From an uncultured Granulosicoccaceae bacterium (GTDB taxonomy: Bacteria > Pseudomonadota > Gammaproteobacteria > Granulosicoccales > Granulosicoccaceae): a stretch of 64,000 nucleotides of DNA. The notes below the pieces were generated by a model. The model made no database searches, was not told the origin of the DNA, and was given only the letters and a program-made list of their open reading frames with translations. Location: the NCBI GenBank assembly GCA_937951345.1, contig CALFCF010000056.1, positions 1-64,000 of the forward strand. Reading direction: 5' to 3'. Both the position numbers and the translations under genes were made by a program. Below, one piece after another: positions 47,421 to 56,888 of this stretch. Position 1 is the stretch's first letter. Each line of letters opens with the position of its first letter.

Positions 47421-49517
47421 ATGTCTCACTACGATATCCTTTTTGAACCTCTCCAAATTGGCCCGGTAACAGCACCGAATCGATTTATTCAGGTACCTCA
47501 CTGTAATGGATTAGGGCACATGCGCCCGCGATCTGAAGCCGCCAATCGTGCAATAAAGGCAGAAGGTGGATGGGGTATTGTTTGCACCCAGGAAGTGGAG
47601 ATTCATCCTACGGCAGAAATCTCACCTTATTTTGAAGGCCGGTTATGGGATGAAAGGGATCTTCCAGTGCATCGGCTAATAACCGAATCCATTCATAAAC
47701 ACGGTTCACTCGCTGCAATTGAACTAGTGCATATGGGTCATCATTCGGCAAATAATTTTAGCCGTCTGGCACCCTTATCAGTCAGAAATACTCCGGTCGA
47801 CAGTATTGATCCTGTCAATGCACGTGCCATGACACGACGCGATATTAATGATCTTCGTAAGTGGCATGTTAACGCGGCAAAGTTAGCTGTAGATGCGGGA
47901 TACGACGTTGTCTACGTGTACGCTGCACATAACATGTCAGTGCTGATGCACTTCCTACAAGCTCGTGTAAATAACAGACAAGACGAATACGGTGGTTCAG
48001 TTGCAAACCGGGTTCGTCTGATAAGGGAAATTATCGAAGACGTTGGCGACGCAGTAAGAGGCAAAGCTGCTGTTGCGTTTCGACTTGCAGTTGATGAGCT
48101 AATCGGCCCAAGTGGCATTGAGGCAACCAACGACGGCGCTGAGATTGTATCAGAACTGGCAGAATTACCCGATCTGTGGGATGTAAATGTCAGCGACTGG
48201 AGTAACGATTCCGCAACTGCACGCTTTCAGCCAGAAGAAGGTTATCAATTACCACACACAGAATTCGTAAAATCCCTTACCAGCAAACCTGTAGTGGGTG
48301 TCGGCCGTTTCACGTCACCCGATAAAATGGTATCTCTTATTAAGGGCGGTAAACTTGATTTTATCGGTGCAGCCCGCCCATCTATTGCCGACCCGTTTCT
48401 ACCGAACAAAATTAAATCCGGAGAATTAGAAAAAATTCGTGAATGCATCGGGTGCAATATCTGCGTTAGTTCCGACAACGTTATCGCACCGATCCGGTGT
48501 ACCCAAAACCCGACCTCCGGTGAAGAGTGGCGAAAGAAATGGCATCCGGAAAAGCATACAACAACGAACCAGCCTGAGCATATACTTGTGATTGGTGCCG
48601 GACCGGCAGGACTGGAATGTGCGCTACAACTGACGAATCAAGGTCATCACGTAACACTCGCAGAAAAAGCCACCGAAGCAGGCGGTCGCGCATTGACCGA
48701 AAGTAGACTACCCGGCTTAAGCTCCTATAAACGTGTTGCCGATTATCGAATGGGTTTGCTTAAAACATCACCTTTGGTCAATGTTCATTTACAAAGCGAA
48801 TTAAGCGCAACCGATATTCTGAGCTTCGATATCAATCACATCTGTGTAGCAACAGGATCTTCCTGGTGCAGAGACGGATTTGGACGCCAACATCCTCGAG
48901 GCATAAATACAGCAAACTCGAAGACCACATGGCTGACGCCCGATGACTTGTTGTCTGACAACAAACTCTCAGACGAGGTTGCTCTAAATCAATTACAGGG
49001 AAAACATGTAATGGTCTACGATGATGACCATTACTATATGGGTGGAGTCATTGCCGAGTTACTAATCAATCATGGCTGCAGGGTCATATTAGCCACGCCC
49101 GAACCATTGGTATCAGCGTGGACTGTCAACACACTGGAGCAACACAAAATTCAATCAAAGCTTGTTTCTTTAGGAATCAATATACAAACAAGCAGAACGG
49201 TCGCTGACATCAATGAAGGCGCTGTGGAGCTGTCATGTGTTTATAGCGGCAAATCCATCCATACGCAGATTGATGCGGTTTGCCTGATCACCAGCCGCCA
49301 ACCCAACGATTCGCTTTACCAGGCACTACTAAAGAAACAACAGGAAGCCGGAGTTATTGAACTTAAAACATTGAAATGCATTGGCGACTGCCACGCGCCT
49401 TCAACCATTGCCGCCGCGGTGTACCAAGGACATCGATATGCACGGAACTTCGATGGCGGACGTACTACTGAACAATATTTAGACAGCTTTGAACGGGAAA
49501 TAGTCTCTATCACTTAA
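47421..49517 (+). CDS. Trimethylamine/histamine dehydrogenase-like iron-sulfur flavoprotein
   Basis: 698 residues from ATG 47421 (MSHYDILFEPLQIG), the start that matches the family; the frame is open to 47385. An Old-Yellow-Enzyme-type barrel comes first, with the FMN-linking cysteine C28 (QVPHCNG). The [4Fe-4S] ligands are C342, C345, C348 and C360. Then come FAD- and NAD-type Rossmann domains (ILVIGAGPAGLECALQL). The three aromatic substrate-bowl residues of trimethylamine dehydrogenase are not kept: by alignment in my head the positions read Gln or Glu, Trp and Asp (D352), closer to what I recall for histamine dehydrogenase. So the substrate is probably a charged amine other than trimethylamine. 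Its stop is the start of an R1 repeat. Confidence 0.82.
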   Translation: MSHYDILFEPLQIGPVTAPNRFIQVPHCNGLGHMRPRSEAANRAIKAEGGWGIVCTQEVEIHPTAEISPYFEGRLWDERDLPVHRLITESIHKHGSLAAIELVHMGHHSANNFSRLAPLSVRNTPVDSIDPVNARAMTRRDINDLRKWHVNAAKLAVDAGYDVVYVYAAHNMSVLMHFLQARVNNRQDEYGGSVANRVRLIREIIEDVGDAVRGKAAVAFRLAVDELIGPSGIEATNDGAEIVSELAELPDLWDVNVSDWSNDSATARFQPEEGYQLPHTEFVKSLTSKPVVGVGRFTSPDKMVSLIKGGKLDFIGAARPSIADPFLPNKIKSGELEKIRECIGCNICVSSDNVIAPIRCTQNPTSGEEWRKKWHPEKHTTTNQPEHILVIGAGPAGLECALQLTNQGHHVTLAEKATEAGGRALTESRLPGLSSYKRVADYRMGLLKTSPLVNVHLQSELSATDILSFDINHICVATGSSWCRDGFGRQHPRGINTANSKTTWLTPDDLLSDNKLSDEVALNQLQGKHVMVYDDDHYYMGGVIAELLINHGCRVILATPEPLVSAWTVNTLEQHKIQSKLVSLGINIQTSRTVADINEGAVELSCVYSGKSIHTQIDAVCLITSRQPNDSLYQALLKKQQEAGVIELKTLKCIGDCHAPSTIAAAVYQGHRYARNFDGGRTTEQYLDSFEREIVSIT

Positions 49518-49658
49518 GGAACCTCTGATTTATTAGGCGAGGCAGGCAGGGCAAGGCGAAATTCGGCGAAAAAGCGGAGTGTATAGGCGAATACATGAGC
49601 ATTTTGAGCCGAATTTCAACGCAGCCCTGGCAACGCAGGCAATAAATCAGAGGTTCCT
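49517..49658. repeat. R1-family inverted-repeat element, copy 3
   Basis: 142 bases from AGGAACCTCTGATTTATT to AATAAATCAGAGGTTCCT. TTAA lies on both outer edges (49514-49517 and 49658-49661). The first A is the last base of the TAA stop of the flavoprotein gene. The inside matches copies 1 and 2, including GGCGAAAAAGCGGAGTGTAT. Copy 3 has GTATAGGCG where the others have GTATATGCG. Confidence 0.93.
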
Positions 49659-49740
49659 TAAATCACAACGACTGTTATTGACCCGGCTACAAATGATTTG
49701 CAAGCAAATAAGCCTATATAAGAAGCACAACGCGCTTAAT

Positions 49741-50178
49741 TTACGCTGACGTCAATAAAAATCTTGCCGAAGGATCTACCAGAAGACGCTTACCCATCGC
49801 CTGTCGCCCCAGCAACATCATGTAGTTCATATCAGATCGATCCGTCAGCGTTATATTAATCGGCCATTCGGCACCACCCATTCGAATTCGTGTTCGAATA
49901 ACGTATCGTTCTTCAGTCTCTCCATTCGATGATTTAACGATTCTCACATCGCGAAGCCGCGCTTTACACGACTGCATTTGTTTTATGTTGTAGATATCCG
50001 GATGCAGGTCAAATTTTATCCAGACTTTTCCATCCTCCCGGCTACGTGAAATATTATTGACGTGCAGGGACGATGTTTTAGCTCCTGTATCCACCCTCAC
50101 GTGAAGATCCTGGATATCAAATTCAGGTAGATCACAGCTCTCTATACAACCGACGATCATCTTTTTTGACTTAGTCAT
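49741..50178 (-). CDS. rimB: RimB-type retropepsin-like protease (DUF785)
   Basis: 145 residues. A single retropepsin-like domain with the active-site triad D30-T31-G32 in VRVDTGAKTSSLHV. A second conserved block is MLLGRQAM near the C-terminus. Members are annotated as ATP-dependent zinc proteases and are found beside RimK ligases, where they are thought to act on its products. Only one D-T-G is present, so it must dimerise to form an aspartic active site if it works that way. It starts 24 bases after the rimK stop, so the two are co-transcribed. Confidence 0.85.
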   Translation of the reverse strand: MTKSKKMIVGCIESCDLPEFDIQDLHVRVDTGAKTSSLHVNNISRSREDGKVWIKFDLHPDIYNIKQMQSCKARLRDVRIVKSSNGETEERYVIRTRIRMGGAEWPINITLTDRSDMNYMMLLGRQAMGKRLLVDPSARFLLTSA

Positions 50179-50201
50179 GGCTGACTTGCTTCACGATGAA
50201 A

Positions 50202-51113
50202 TCAGCCTTTACCACGTGTGCGGGTTTTATGCGGTTTCGCATTATCTTCAATAAATTTGTAAATTAGTCCGGCCACATCCTTGCCTGTGGATTTTTCAAT
50301 TCCCTCCAGGCCGGGCGAGGAATTAACTTCCATAACCAATGGTCCGTTAGCTGATTGCAGAAGATCCACTCCGCACACATTAAGCCCCATGACACGGGCA
50401 GCTTTAACTGCAGTTGCACGCTCCTCTTTCGTTAGCTTACATATTTCACCGTGCCCACCTCGATGCAAATTAGACCGGAACTCACCAGGTGCGGCTGTTC
50501 GCTTCATTGCAGCAACCACTTTTTGCCCGACAACAAAACAACGAAGATCAGAGCCTCCTGACTCAGCCACATACTCCTGCACCAGAATATTCGCTTTTAA
50601 TCCCATAAAGGCTTCTACGATATTCTCTGCAGCCTTGTTGGTTTCCGCAAGAACCACACCCAAACCCTGTGTGCCTTCAAGTAACTTAATAACCACGGGC
50701 GCACCACCGACATGCCGAATTAAATCGTGTGTATTTTCAGCCCGGTTTGCAAAACCGGTACGCGGCAATCCCACATCCCGTCTGGACAGCAATTGCAACG
50801 AACGCAATTTGTCTCTGGCACGACTGATGGCAACAGACTCGTTAACACAAAACGAACCCATCATTTCAAACTGACGGACCACCGCTGTTCCGTAAAAAGT
50901 GATTGAAGCACCGATTCGCGGAATCACAGCGTCGTAATAGGGCAATTCCTCGCCATGGTACCTGACGGTCGGGCGACTACGAGTGATATCCATATAACAA
51001 TGCAACGTGTCGATAACATCGACATCATGTCCACGACTATCACCGGCCTCTTTTAGACGGTGGGTAGAATAGAGCGATGCATTTCGGGAGAGGATTGCAA
51101 TTTTCACTGACAC
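50202..51113 (-). CDS. rimK: RimK-type ATP-grasp glutamate ligase
   Basis: 303 residues, the family's usual length. RimK adds glutamate residues to the C-terminus of ribosomal protein S6 and can make poly-alpha-glutamate. The N-terminus [20 protein letters not shown] is typical. The ATP-grasp signatures include [18 protein letters not shown] and the metal-binding end [17 protein letters not shown]. It is the upstream partner of rimB. The third gene of the pseudomonad rimABK cluster, rimA, is not seen here. Confidence 0.93.
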   Translation of the reverse strand: MSVKIAILSRNASLYSTHRLKEAGDSRGHDVDVIDTLHCYMDITRSRPTVRYHGEELPYYDAVIPRIGASITFYGTAVVRQFEMMGSFCVNESVAISRARDKLRSLQLLSRRDVGLPRTGFANRAENTHDLIRHVGGAPVVIKLLEGTQGLGVVLAETNKAAENIVEAFMGLKANILVQEYVAESGGSDLRCFVVGQKVVAAMKRTAAPGEFRSNLHRGGHGEICKLTKEERATAVKAARVMGLNVCGVDLLQSANGPLVMEVNSSPGLEGIEKSTGKDVAGLIYKFIEDNAKPHKTRTRGKG

Positions 51114-51322
51114 AGGCGGCGGCGATTAAACACAAGTGTGTATTATAGGCTGTAAAAGTGTCTGTGATCGATAAAGTGATGAATAAGCCGGGCAGCAAAA
51201 ATGACCTATTGCACTGGCAGGGATCTATCGCACCGGCAGGAATAATACCGGCAGAACTACCGGATTGGCAGGTAAGAATTTTACTAAATGATCATCCAAT
51301 CATTTTTTATTGGAACTGACAG

Positions 51323-52162
51323 TCAGGCAGCATTCGGGAATACTTTAGCATCCGGAAAATGAGTATCTGTCAAACGATTGAGAATGGGCGTTAGTTGAAG
51401 CATCAACGATTTGTTGGTTGCGCGAAATGTTTGCAATACGCAACCTGCCTCATTGATTGTATTGAGCACTTCGTCTTTCACTTGCGGGCATCTTGCATGC
51501 AAATCTTGTCGAAAATCACCAATGCTCCGCCCCTCGACAAAGCAATCAATATTGTCAAACACACGCTTGGATTTTTGAATATGACTGTCCAATAAAGAAT
51601 GCTGAAGTGCTATATCATCGACCAGAGCTTGTGCTCTTTTTGGGTTATCAACCTTCAGATAATGTTCCAGTTTTTCACAGATCTGCATGGCTTCAAAATG
51701 CGACTCCTGTGCCTTGTTTAACTGACGCATACCTTTAGCAGCACCAATCACATTGCTGGAATCAATATCGCCTGCAGCACGAGCAAGCACGCAATACGCG
51801 CGATAACCCGTAGCTTGTCGATAGTCGTCTATCAATTTACGGGTAATTTCCAACTTCCTCTCAGTGCTCTCACGACGCCGTTCATTTAACCTGATCAGGC
51901 GCTTGGCATCTGATTCGTCCTGTGACGATTCCTCCGTGTCTTGCTGCAAACCTATCAGTGTGCAGCTAGCCAGGGCATCGTACATCAGGGGCAAATCTCG
52001 AAAGGCATCGCTAAATGCAGGAGAATTGACACGCAACTGCCACGCCGCCCATTTGGCGATGGCGTGACATTCATCAGCAGTCATATTCTGAACAATATTG
52101 AACTTCGCGCTATCCCAAACGACGTCTTCGCTGAATATTTTTGGAAGAGGCTGACTAGTCAT
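51323..52162 (-). CDS. Hypothetical helical protein
   Basis: 279 residues that I do not recognise. There is no signal peptide or membrane segment. The sequence is almost entirely helix-forming, with charged heptad-like stretches at about 85-115 (AKRLIRLNERRRESTERKLE) and 150-220, suggesting a helical bundle or coiled coil. Six cysteines are scattered, without metal-site spacing. It lies 209 bases upstream of rimK on the same strand and could belong to that transcript. Codon use looks like the neighbours. Confidence 0.65.
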   Translation of the reverse strand: MTSQPLPKIFSEDVVWDSAKFNIVQNMTADECHAIAKWAAWQLRVNSPAFSDAFRDLPLMYDALASCTLIGLQQDTEESSQDESDAKRLIRLNERRRESTERKLEITRKLIDDYRQATGYRAYCVLARAAGDIDSSNVIGAAKGMRQLNKAQESHFEAMQICEKLEHYLKVDNPKRAQALVDDIALQHSLLDSHIQKSKRVFDNIDCFVEGRSIGDFRQDLHARCPQVKDEVLNTINEAGCVLQTFRATNKSLMLQLTPILNRLTDTHFPDAKVFPNAA

Positions 52163-52419
52163 TTTCTACAAGGTTTTGTGTACTTGCTAATACCGCTGGG
52201 ATCTATTTACCATGCGAGCACGTTTACTAATCACTGGCCAGAAAAAGAGAACTCTATTCGTCAGCATCTGGCGGTTTTATAATGCTCGTGTACGAATAAC
52301 GGCCATAAGAAGCAGTAAGTTAACCTTATAAATCAAGGTTTTTCGCAAATCGAACCGGTGTCATATTTTTCTTCCCGTAAGAATACGGCCTACGTCTCAA
52401 TAAGGCGAGTGTACCCAAA

Positions 52420-54015
52420 TTGGCGCAACTGATAATTACAAGCAAACTGCAATCCCTGCAGTATCCGTCACAGCCACTGGGCGAGTACGTCTTTCGCAGC
52501 GCAGAAGGGCGGCATGAAGATTTCGATAAGCGGCTCGCATTTATCGACGGAGACACAGGCGCAAGATGGCTATATAACGACACGATAGGCGCAATTAATC
52601 AGTTCGCCGGAGGGCTTGCGCAACTCGGTGTAAGAAGCGAATCTGTCGTCGCCATTATTGCACCCAACTGCCCGGAATTCGCAATTGCATTCCACGCTGT
52701 GATTCGACTGGGTGCAACGGTAACCACTGTAAACCCACAGTACACAGCCCGTGAAATTCAGGAACAACTTAACGATTGCCAGCCTGTTATAGCGCTAACG
52801 GTTTCGCATACACTCGAGACAGTTGTCGCTGCCGTTGAGAGTAGCAGCGTAAAAAGTATTATTCTTCTCGAAGAAGAATCGGCAGGTAGTCCTGTATCCA
52901 GCGACATAGAAATACCGCTAATGCACTGGCGAAACTGCTTGTCTGAACCCGCACCGCAAGCTCAGTTAGATTCAAAGAAATCAATTGCCGTACTACCCTA
53001 TTCGTCCGGAACCACCGGCAGGCCCAAAGGTGTCATGCTTAGCCATTTCAATCTGCTATCGAATCTCATACAAACGAACGACGGGCAGTCGTACGGGGAC
53101 GATGATGTAGCGCTTGCTGTTCTACCGTTTTTTCACATTTACGGAATGCAGGTATTGATGAATTGCTTACTTGCCGCAGGTGTCCCTATTGTGACTCTGC
53201 GCCGATTTGACATGGAAAAAGTCCTGTCGCTGATTGAAGAACATCGAATTACCCGTTTCTTTGCAGTACCTCCGATTGTATTGGGACTGGCCAAACATCC
53301 TGCAGTAGATGAGTTTGATATCAGCAGCCTCCGTCAGGTGTTCTCCGGAGCTGCACCATTGGGTGGTGAACTGGCGGAAGAGGCGGCAGCACGTATTGGT
53401 TGTCCGGTAGTCCAGGGCTACGGCATGACGGAACTCAGTCCGGTATCTCACTTGACTGTTGGCGAGGACTACAAGTCCGGATCAAGTGGAACTGCAGTAG
53501 CTGATACGGACTGTCGCATTGTTGACGAAAACGGTGTCGATCAGGTTCACGGCGAAACTGGCGAGTTATGGATACGCGGGCCACAGGTGATGGTTGGTTA
53601 TTTAAACAACCCCGAAGCCACCTCAGCCTGCCTTGATGAAGAAGGCTGGCTACACACCGGCGATCTAGCGCTGATCGACAATGACAAACATATGTATATT
53701 GTCGACAGATTAAAGGAGCTCATCAAGTACAAAGGATTCCAGATTGCCCCGGCAGAACTCGAAGCCGCGATAGTCGCATTTCCGGAAGTTGCAGACGTAG
53801 CAGTAATTGGTAAACCGGACGAGGAATCAGGAGAGGTTCCAAAGGCATTTATCGTACTAAAAAAGGGAATGGCGTTGTCATTGGAATCGATCAACGAACG
53901 AATGCTTAAACAGCTTGCAAGTTACAAACAGCTCGTTGAAGCAGACTTCATTGAAACTATACCCAAAAGCCCGAGTGGAAAAATTTTAAGACGTATTCTC
54001 AGACAGAAAAATTAA
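52420..54015 (+). CDS. 4-coumarate-CoA-ligase-like acyl-CoA synthetase
   Basis: 531 residues, ANL superfamily. The motif YSSGTTGRPKG begins at residue 194; A5 is GYGMTELSP; the hinge and TGD motif are GWLHTGDLA; the C-terminal catalytic lysine is K521 in SPSGKILRR. The close match of YSSGTTGRPKGVMLSH and QGYGMTELSP to plant and bacterial 4-coumarate-CoA ligases suggests an aryl or medium-chain acid substrate, but this is uncertain. The start is a TTG without a clear ribosome-binding site. The TAA stop is the first part of a solo R1 end. Confidence 0.86.
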   Translation: MAQLIITSKLQSLQYPSQPLGEYVFRSAEGRHEDFDKRLAFIDGDTGARWLYNDTIGAINQFAGGLAQLGVRSESVVAIIAPNCPEFAIAFHAVIRLGATVTTVNPQYTAREIQEQLNDCQPVIALTVSHTLETVVAAVESSSVKSIILLEEESAGSPVSSDIEIPLMHWRNCLSEPAPQAQLDSKKSIAVLPYSSGTTGRPKGVMLSHFNLLSNLIQTNDGQSYGDDDVALAVLPFFHIYGMQVLMNCLLAAGVPIVTLRRFDMEKVLSLIEEHRITRFFAVPPIVLGLAKHPAVDEFDISSLRQVFSGAAPLGGELAEEAAARIGCPVVQGYGMTELSPVSHLTVGEDYKSGSSGTAVADTDCRIVDENGVDQVHGETGELWIRGPQVMVGYLNNPEATSACLDEEGWLHTGDLALIDNDKHMYIVDRLKELIKYKGFQIAPAELEAAIVAFPEVADVAVIGKPDEESGEVPKAFIVLKKGMALSLESINERMLKQLASYKQLVEADFIETIPKSPSGKILRRILRQKN

Positions 54016-54030
54016 GGAACCTCTGATTTA
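54015..54030. repeat. Solo end of an R1 element
   Basis: AGGAACCTCTGATTTA, identical to the first 16 bases of R1 copies 2 and 3. It begins on the last base of the upstream gene's TAA stop as in those copies, but is followed by unrelated sequence. No matching right end occurs nearby. Confidence 0.8.
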
Positions 54031-54095
54031 CCAACCTGTCGCACACTCCCGCTGATGCCATCGCTTCAACCGGCAATAAAAAAAACAGCAGCAGA

Positions 54096-55352
54096 TCAGA
54101 ACACAGACATGCGACGTGAAACAGTGCCGCCGCAGACAGGCCTTTCGCATCCTGTAGTGTTCGGAAAACTGGTCGGTAAGTGACGTAACACGCGCTCGGC
54201 TAAAAACGCAAAACACTCCGCCTCCATCGAGTCACCGCGCCAACCATAAGTCTCGGCTTCCACTACATCGCAACCGGTGCGGTGACGAATCTCAGCGAGC
54301 AACGTGTGATTCAGCCGCCCACCACCGCAAAGTACTAATTGCGTCGGTTTTGTCGGTAGAAGTGTCAACGCCAGTGCGATAGCACCGGCACAAACAGCAA
54401 CCAGAAAAGCCGCACCATCCTCTACAGACATACCTTGCGTGGCATCATCCAGAACGCCTGAAAAGTCCTGTCGATCAAGTGATTTGGGGAAAGCTGCTGT
54501 GAAAAACGAATGATCGAGTACCCGCTGCAGCTTCTTCTCATTTACTGATCCGCGACTCGCTAGCACACCGTCGCAATCAAATGCGCCTGCGCCACATTGA
54601 CTGACCCAGTCGTTTATCGGTGCATTTGCCGGACCCGTGTCAAATGCTACAAGATTGTCGCGGCCATCCCACCATGTGATATTACCGATACCACCCAGAT
54701 TAACCAGAGCCGGTGGATCATCGACAAGGTTAGATTGTTTTAGTAGCGCTTGGTGGTAAACAGGTACCAACGGGGCACCCTGTCCACCATGTGCCATATC
54801 CATTTGCCGGAACTCACTGACGACCGTTGCTTTTGTTAGCTCCGCCAGTAGCGCGCCATCGCCCAATTGCAGCGTTTTGCCGTGTCGGATCGGCCCGGTA
54901 GAGCTGCAATCTTGTTTTCGAGGCGATTCTGTAATTGCCCCCTTTGCTGACAGACTCTGTGCATTCGCATTCGTACCAACAACAGCATCGACACACCCAG
55001 GATGTGCAGGAGGTCTGTGCAAAACCGTTTGACCGTGAAATCCGACTGATGATACCTGTTCTGCGTCCAGACCCGCTTGCGATAACGTGTGGTTGACTGC
55101 ATCAGCCTGGGCGATTGTAAGGCTGCGCGCTGCCCGTTCAAATGAAGCCGGTTTCCGACCGTTGAAATTCCAGGCACTGGCGTCGTCAATTGCCAGACGA
55201 ATTTCATCACGTACAGTTTCGGGATAATGACAAGTTGCCACGGAGCCGAATTCCAGAATCTCTTCGCCGTTAGTACGCAACAGGGCGACATCAATCTCCC
55301 CATCGAGAACGGTACCAGTCATTAAGCCAACGGACCAGCCCGGCTTTATCAT
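54096..55352 (-). CDS. anmK: Anhydro-N-acetylmuramic acid kinase
   Basis: 418 residues, longer than the usual 370 or so. AnmK phosphorylates and opens 1,6-anhydroMurNAc in peptidoglycan recycling. The N-terminal phosphate-binding loop reads GLMTGTVLDGEIDVALLRT; most gammaproteobacterial enzymes have MSGTSLDG here. The catalytic region PALVNLGGIGNITWW and the end TGCERPVCGG are typical. Extra length is mostly an insert around residues 130-160 (ITESPRKQDCSSTGPIRHGK). Downstream of a MipA/OmpV gene on the same strand. Confidence 0.92.
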   Translation of the reverse strand: MIKPGWSVGLMTGTVLDGEIDVALLRTNGEEILEFGSVATCHYPETVRDEIRLAIDDASAWNFNGRKPASFERAARSLTIAQADAVNHTLSQAGLDAEQVSSVGFHGQTVLHRPPAHPGCVDAVVGTNANAQSLSAKGAITESPRKQDCSSTGPIRHGKTLQLGDGALLAELTKATVVSEFRQMDMAHGGQGAPLVPVYHQALLKQSNLVDDPPALVNLGGIGNITWWDGRDNLVAFDTGPANAPINDWVSQCGAGAFDCDGVLASRGSVNEKKLQRVLDHSFFTAAFPKSLDRQDFSGVLDDATQGMSVEDGAAFLVAVCAGAIALALTLLPTKPTQLVLCGGGRLNHTLLAEIRHRTGCDVVEAETYGWRGDSMEAECFAFLAERVLRHLPTSFPNTTGCERPVCGGTVSRRMSVF

Positions 55353-55423
55353 CTGGCTATCGCGGTGTTCATAGTTGCGAACTCAGCTGTGTGACAATTT
55401 TAGAAACGTGATGATGACAGGAG

Positions 55424-56278
55424 CTACAGGAAATTTAAAAACAAACCTAGTCCGAAAAAAAACTGCTCGTCAGAACCTTCTTCAGAAACAATTGGACTAC
55501 GACGGGCATCACCCAAAACGCGCGACGCCAGAACACGCGAGAAAATACCCCAACGTGGACTAAGTGACAACACGGAATAGGCAGCTACCGCCACATCTCG
55601 CGCACCACTACCGGCGCGAAAAGTCGGTAAGCCCGATCGTTCAGACGCAGCCGGACTGACGCCAAACTGAAAGTTGTTATATTCGCTGTCAGCCGCGATG
55701 GCAGTGACAGTAAAGCCTAATCGCAGAAAAAATTTAGGCGCAAAAAAATACTCTAACTGACTGAGGAGCTGGGTTCCTTCCTGCTTATTACCAACCGCAC
55801 TTCGAACTTGAATGTAACCACTCAATAATCCTTCCGGTAGTTTGGTATAGGGCATTGCAAATCCGAGATAAGCACCTGCCTCGATTGCAGCATCAAATTC
55901 ACTAACCAACTCAACGGCACGGGAGTCAATATTTTTGCGTGGTAACGAGAGATTCAGAACGGGCCCTGCTTCGAGATAGGGGTGATCCCAAAGATCCAGA
56001 CGTCCACCTGTACCCTCAAAAATACCTTTATATCCGGCGAGGTAAAAATTTGATATCACCATTGGCACCGACTGATAATCATCACTTCCGATGTAGTCGG
56101 GAATCCAGGCAGCACCGATTATCAGATTGCCCTTGGAATTTGCCACCGCATCAACTGCCAGACCTTCTGCCAAAACAGGCTGCACAAGCAGGGATTTAGT
56201 CAAAATCAACGCGATCAACAGCACACTACGACAGTAGCGTCGACAGCGACGGCAGGATTGTTGGAATTCACTGACCAC
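55424..56278 (-). CDS. MipA/OmpV-family outer-membrane protein
   Basis: 284 residues. A long basic N-region is followed by a signal peptide (VLLIALILTKSLLVQPVLA, cleavage about residue 37). The family pattern is clear at IGAAWIPDYIGSDDYQSVPM (54-73) and LDLWDHPYLEAGPVLNLSL. It ends in LGLFLNFL with the terminal aromatic-type strand of outer-membrane barrels. MipA links murein hydrolase and synthase in E. coli; here the neighbour is the murein-recycling kinase anmK, 71 bases downstream. Confidence 0.88.
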   Translation of the reverse strand: MVSEFQQSCRRCRRYCRSVLLIALILTKSLLVQPVLAEGLAVDAVANSKGNLIIGAAWIPDYIGSDDYQSVPMVISNFYLAGYKGIFEGTGGRLDLWDHPYLEAGPVLNLSLPRKNIDSRAVELVSEFDAAIEAGAYLGFAMPYTKLPEGLLSGYIQVRSAVGNKQEGTQLLSQLEYFFAPKFFLRLGFTVTAIAADSEYNNFQFGVSPAASERSGLPTFRAGSGARDVAVAAYSVLSLSPRWGIFSRVLASRVLGDARRSPIVSEEGSDEQFFFGLGLFLNFL

Positions 56279-56888
56279 TAAAAAATCGATCCGAGCGACT
56301 TAGGGTGTTGTAGCGTTATCGGCCATTTAAAGGTAGATCAGCAATCAATAGTTTGCAGCGACTAAACCATGCAATCAAACATGCCAAACTGTCGAACGAA
56401 ATAGGAAATATCGGACCCGTAGGGATTGAGCTGACTTCACCGACAAATCATAGATGTACAGTTGAACAGGCGGGTACAGTGACAAAGACTATTTGACACA
56501 AAAAGACACCGTTGTTCGGCAGAAAAAGACCAATTACTCATCAAAAGCCGCAACCGGAACGCATACTGACGTGCCGTACTATTTCTGTCGCGGTACAAAG
56601 CGGAAATTTTACGCCAATATTAAGATGTTACTGTTGGTGGAAACGGTACCTTCCGTTCTGCAGCCACCAATCATACCTGTTGCCAAAGAAACAATTACCG
56701 TTGAAACTTGTGGGAATTAAGGTGCCCGGCAAAAGCGGTATCAGAACATTCGACATTGGCATATTGAGCGATATAGGGTGTAGTAACGCCATGACCGACT
56801 CGCTTCCAACCGACCTGGACCGGGTCAACAGTTTTTTAGTGCCTCGAAACAAGGCACCAACTACGTTCGAAACTACAGAAACGACGAT
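56279..56888. other. Intergenic region between MipA/OmpV and GST genes
   Basis: 610 bases. Plus-strand frames at 56493-56720 and 56512-56892 have no recognisable family, no ribosome-binding site and no coding look, and the second runs into the GST start. I see no repeat or strong hairpin. It probably holds the promoters of the two divergent genes. Confidence 0.4.
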
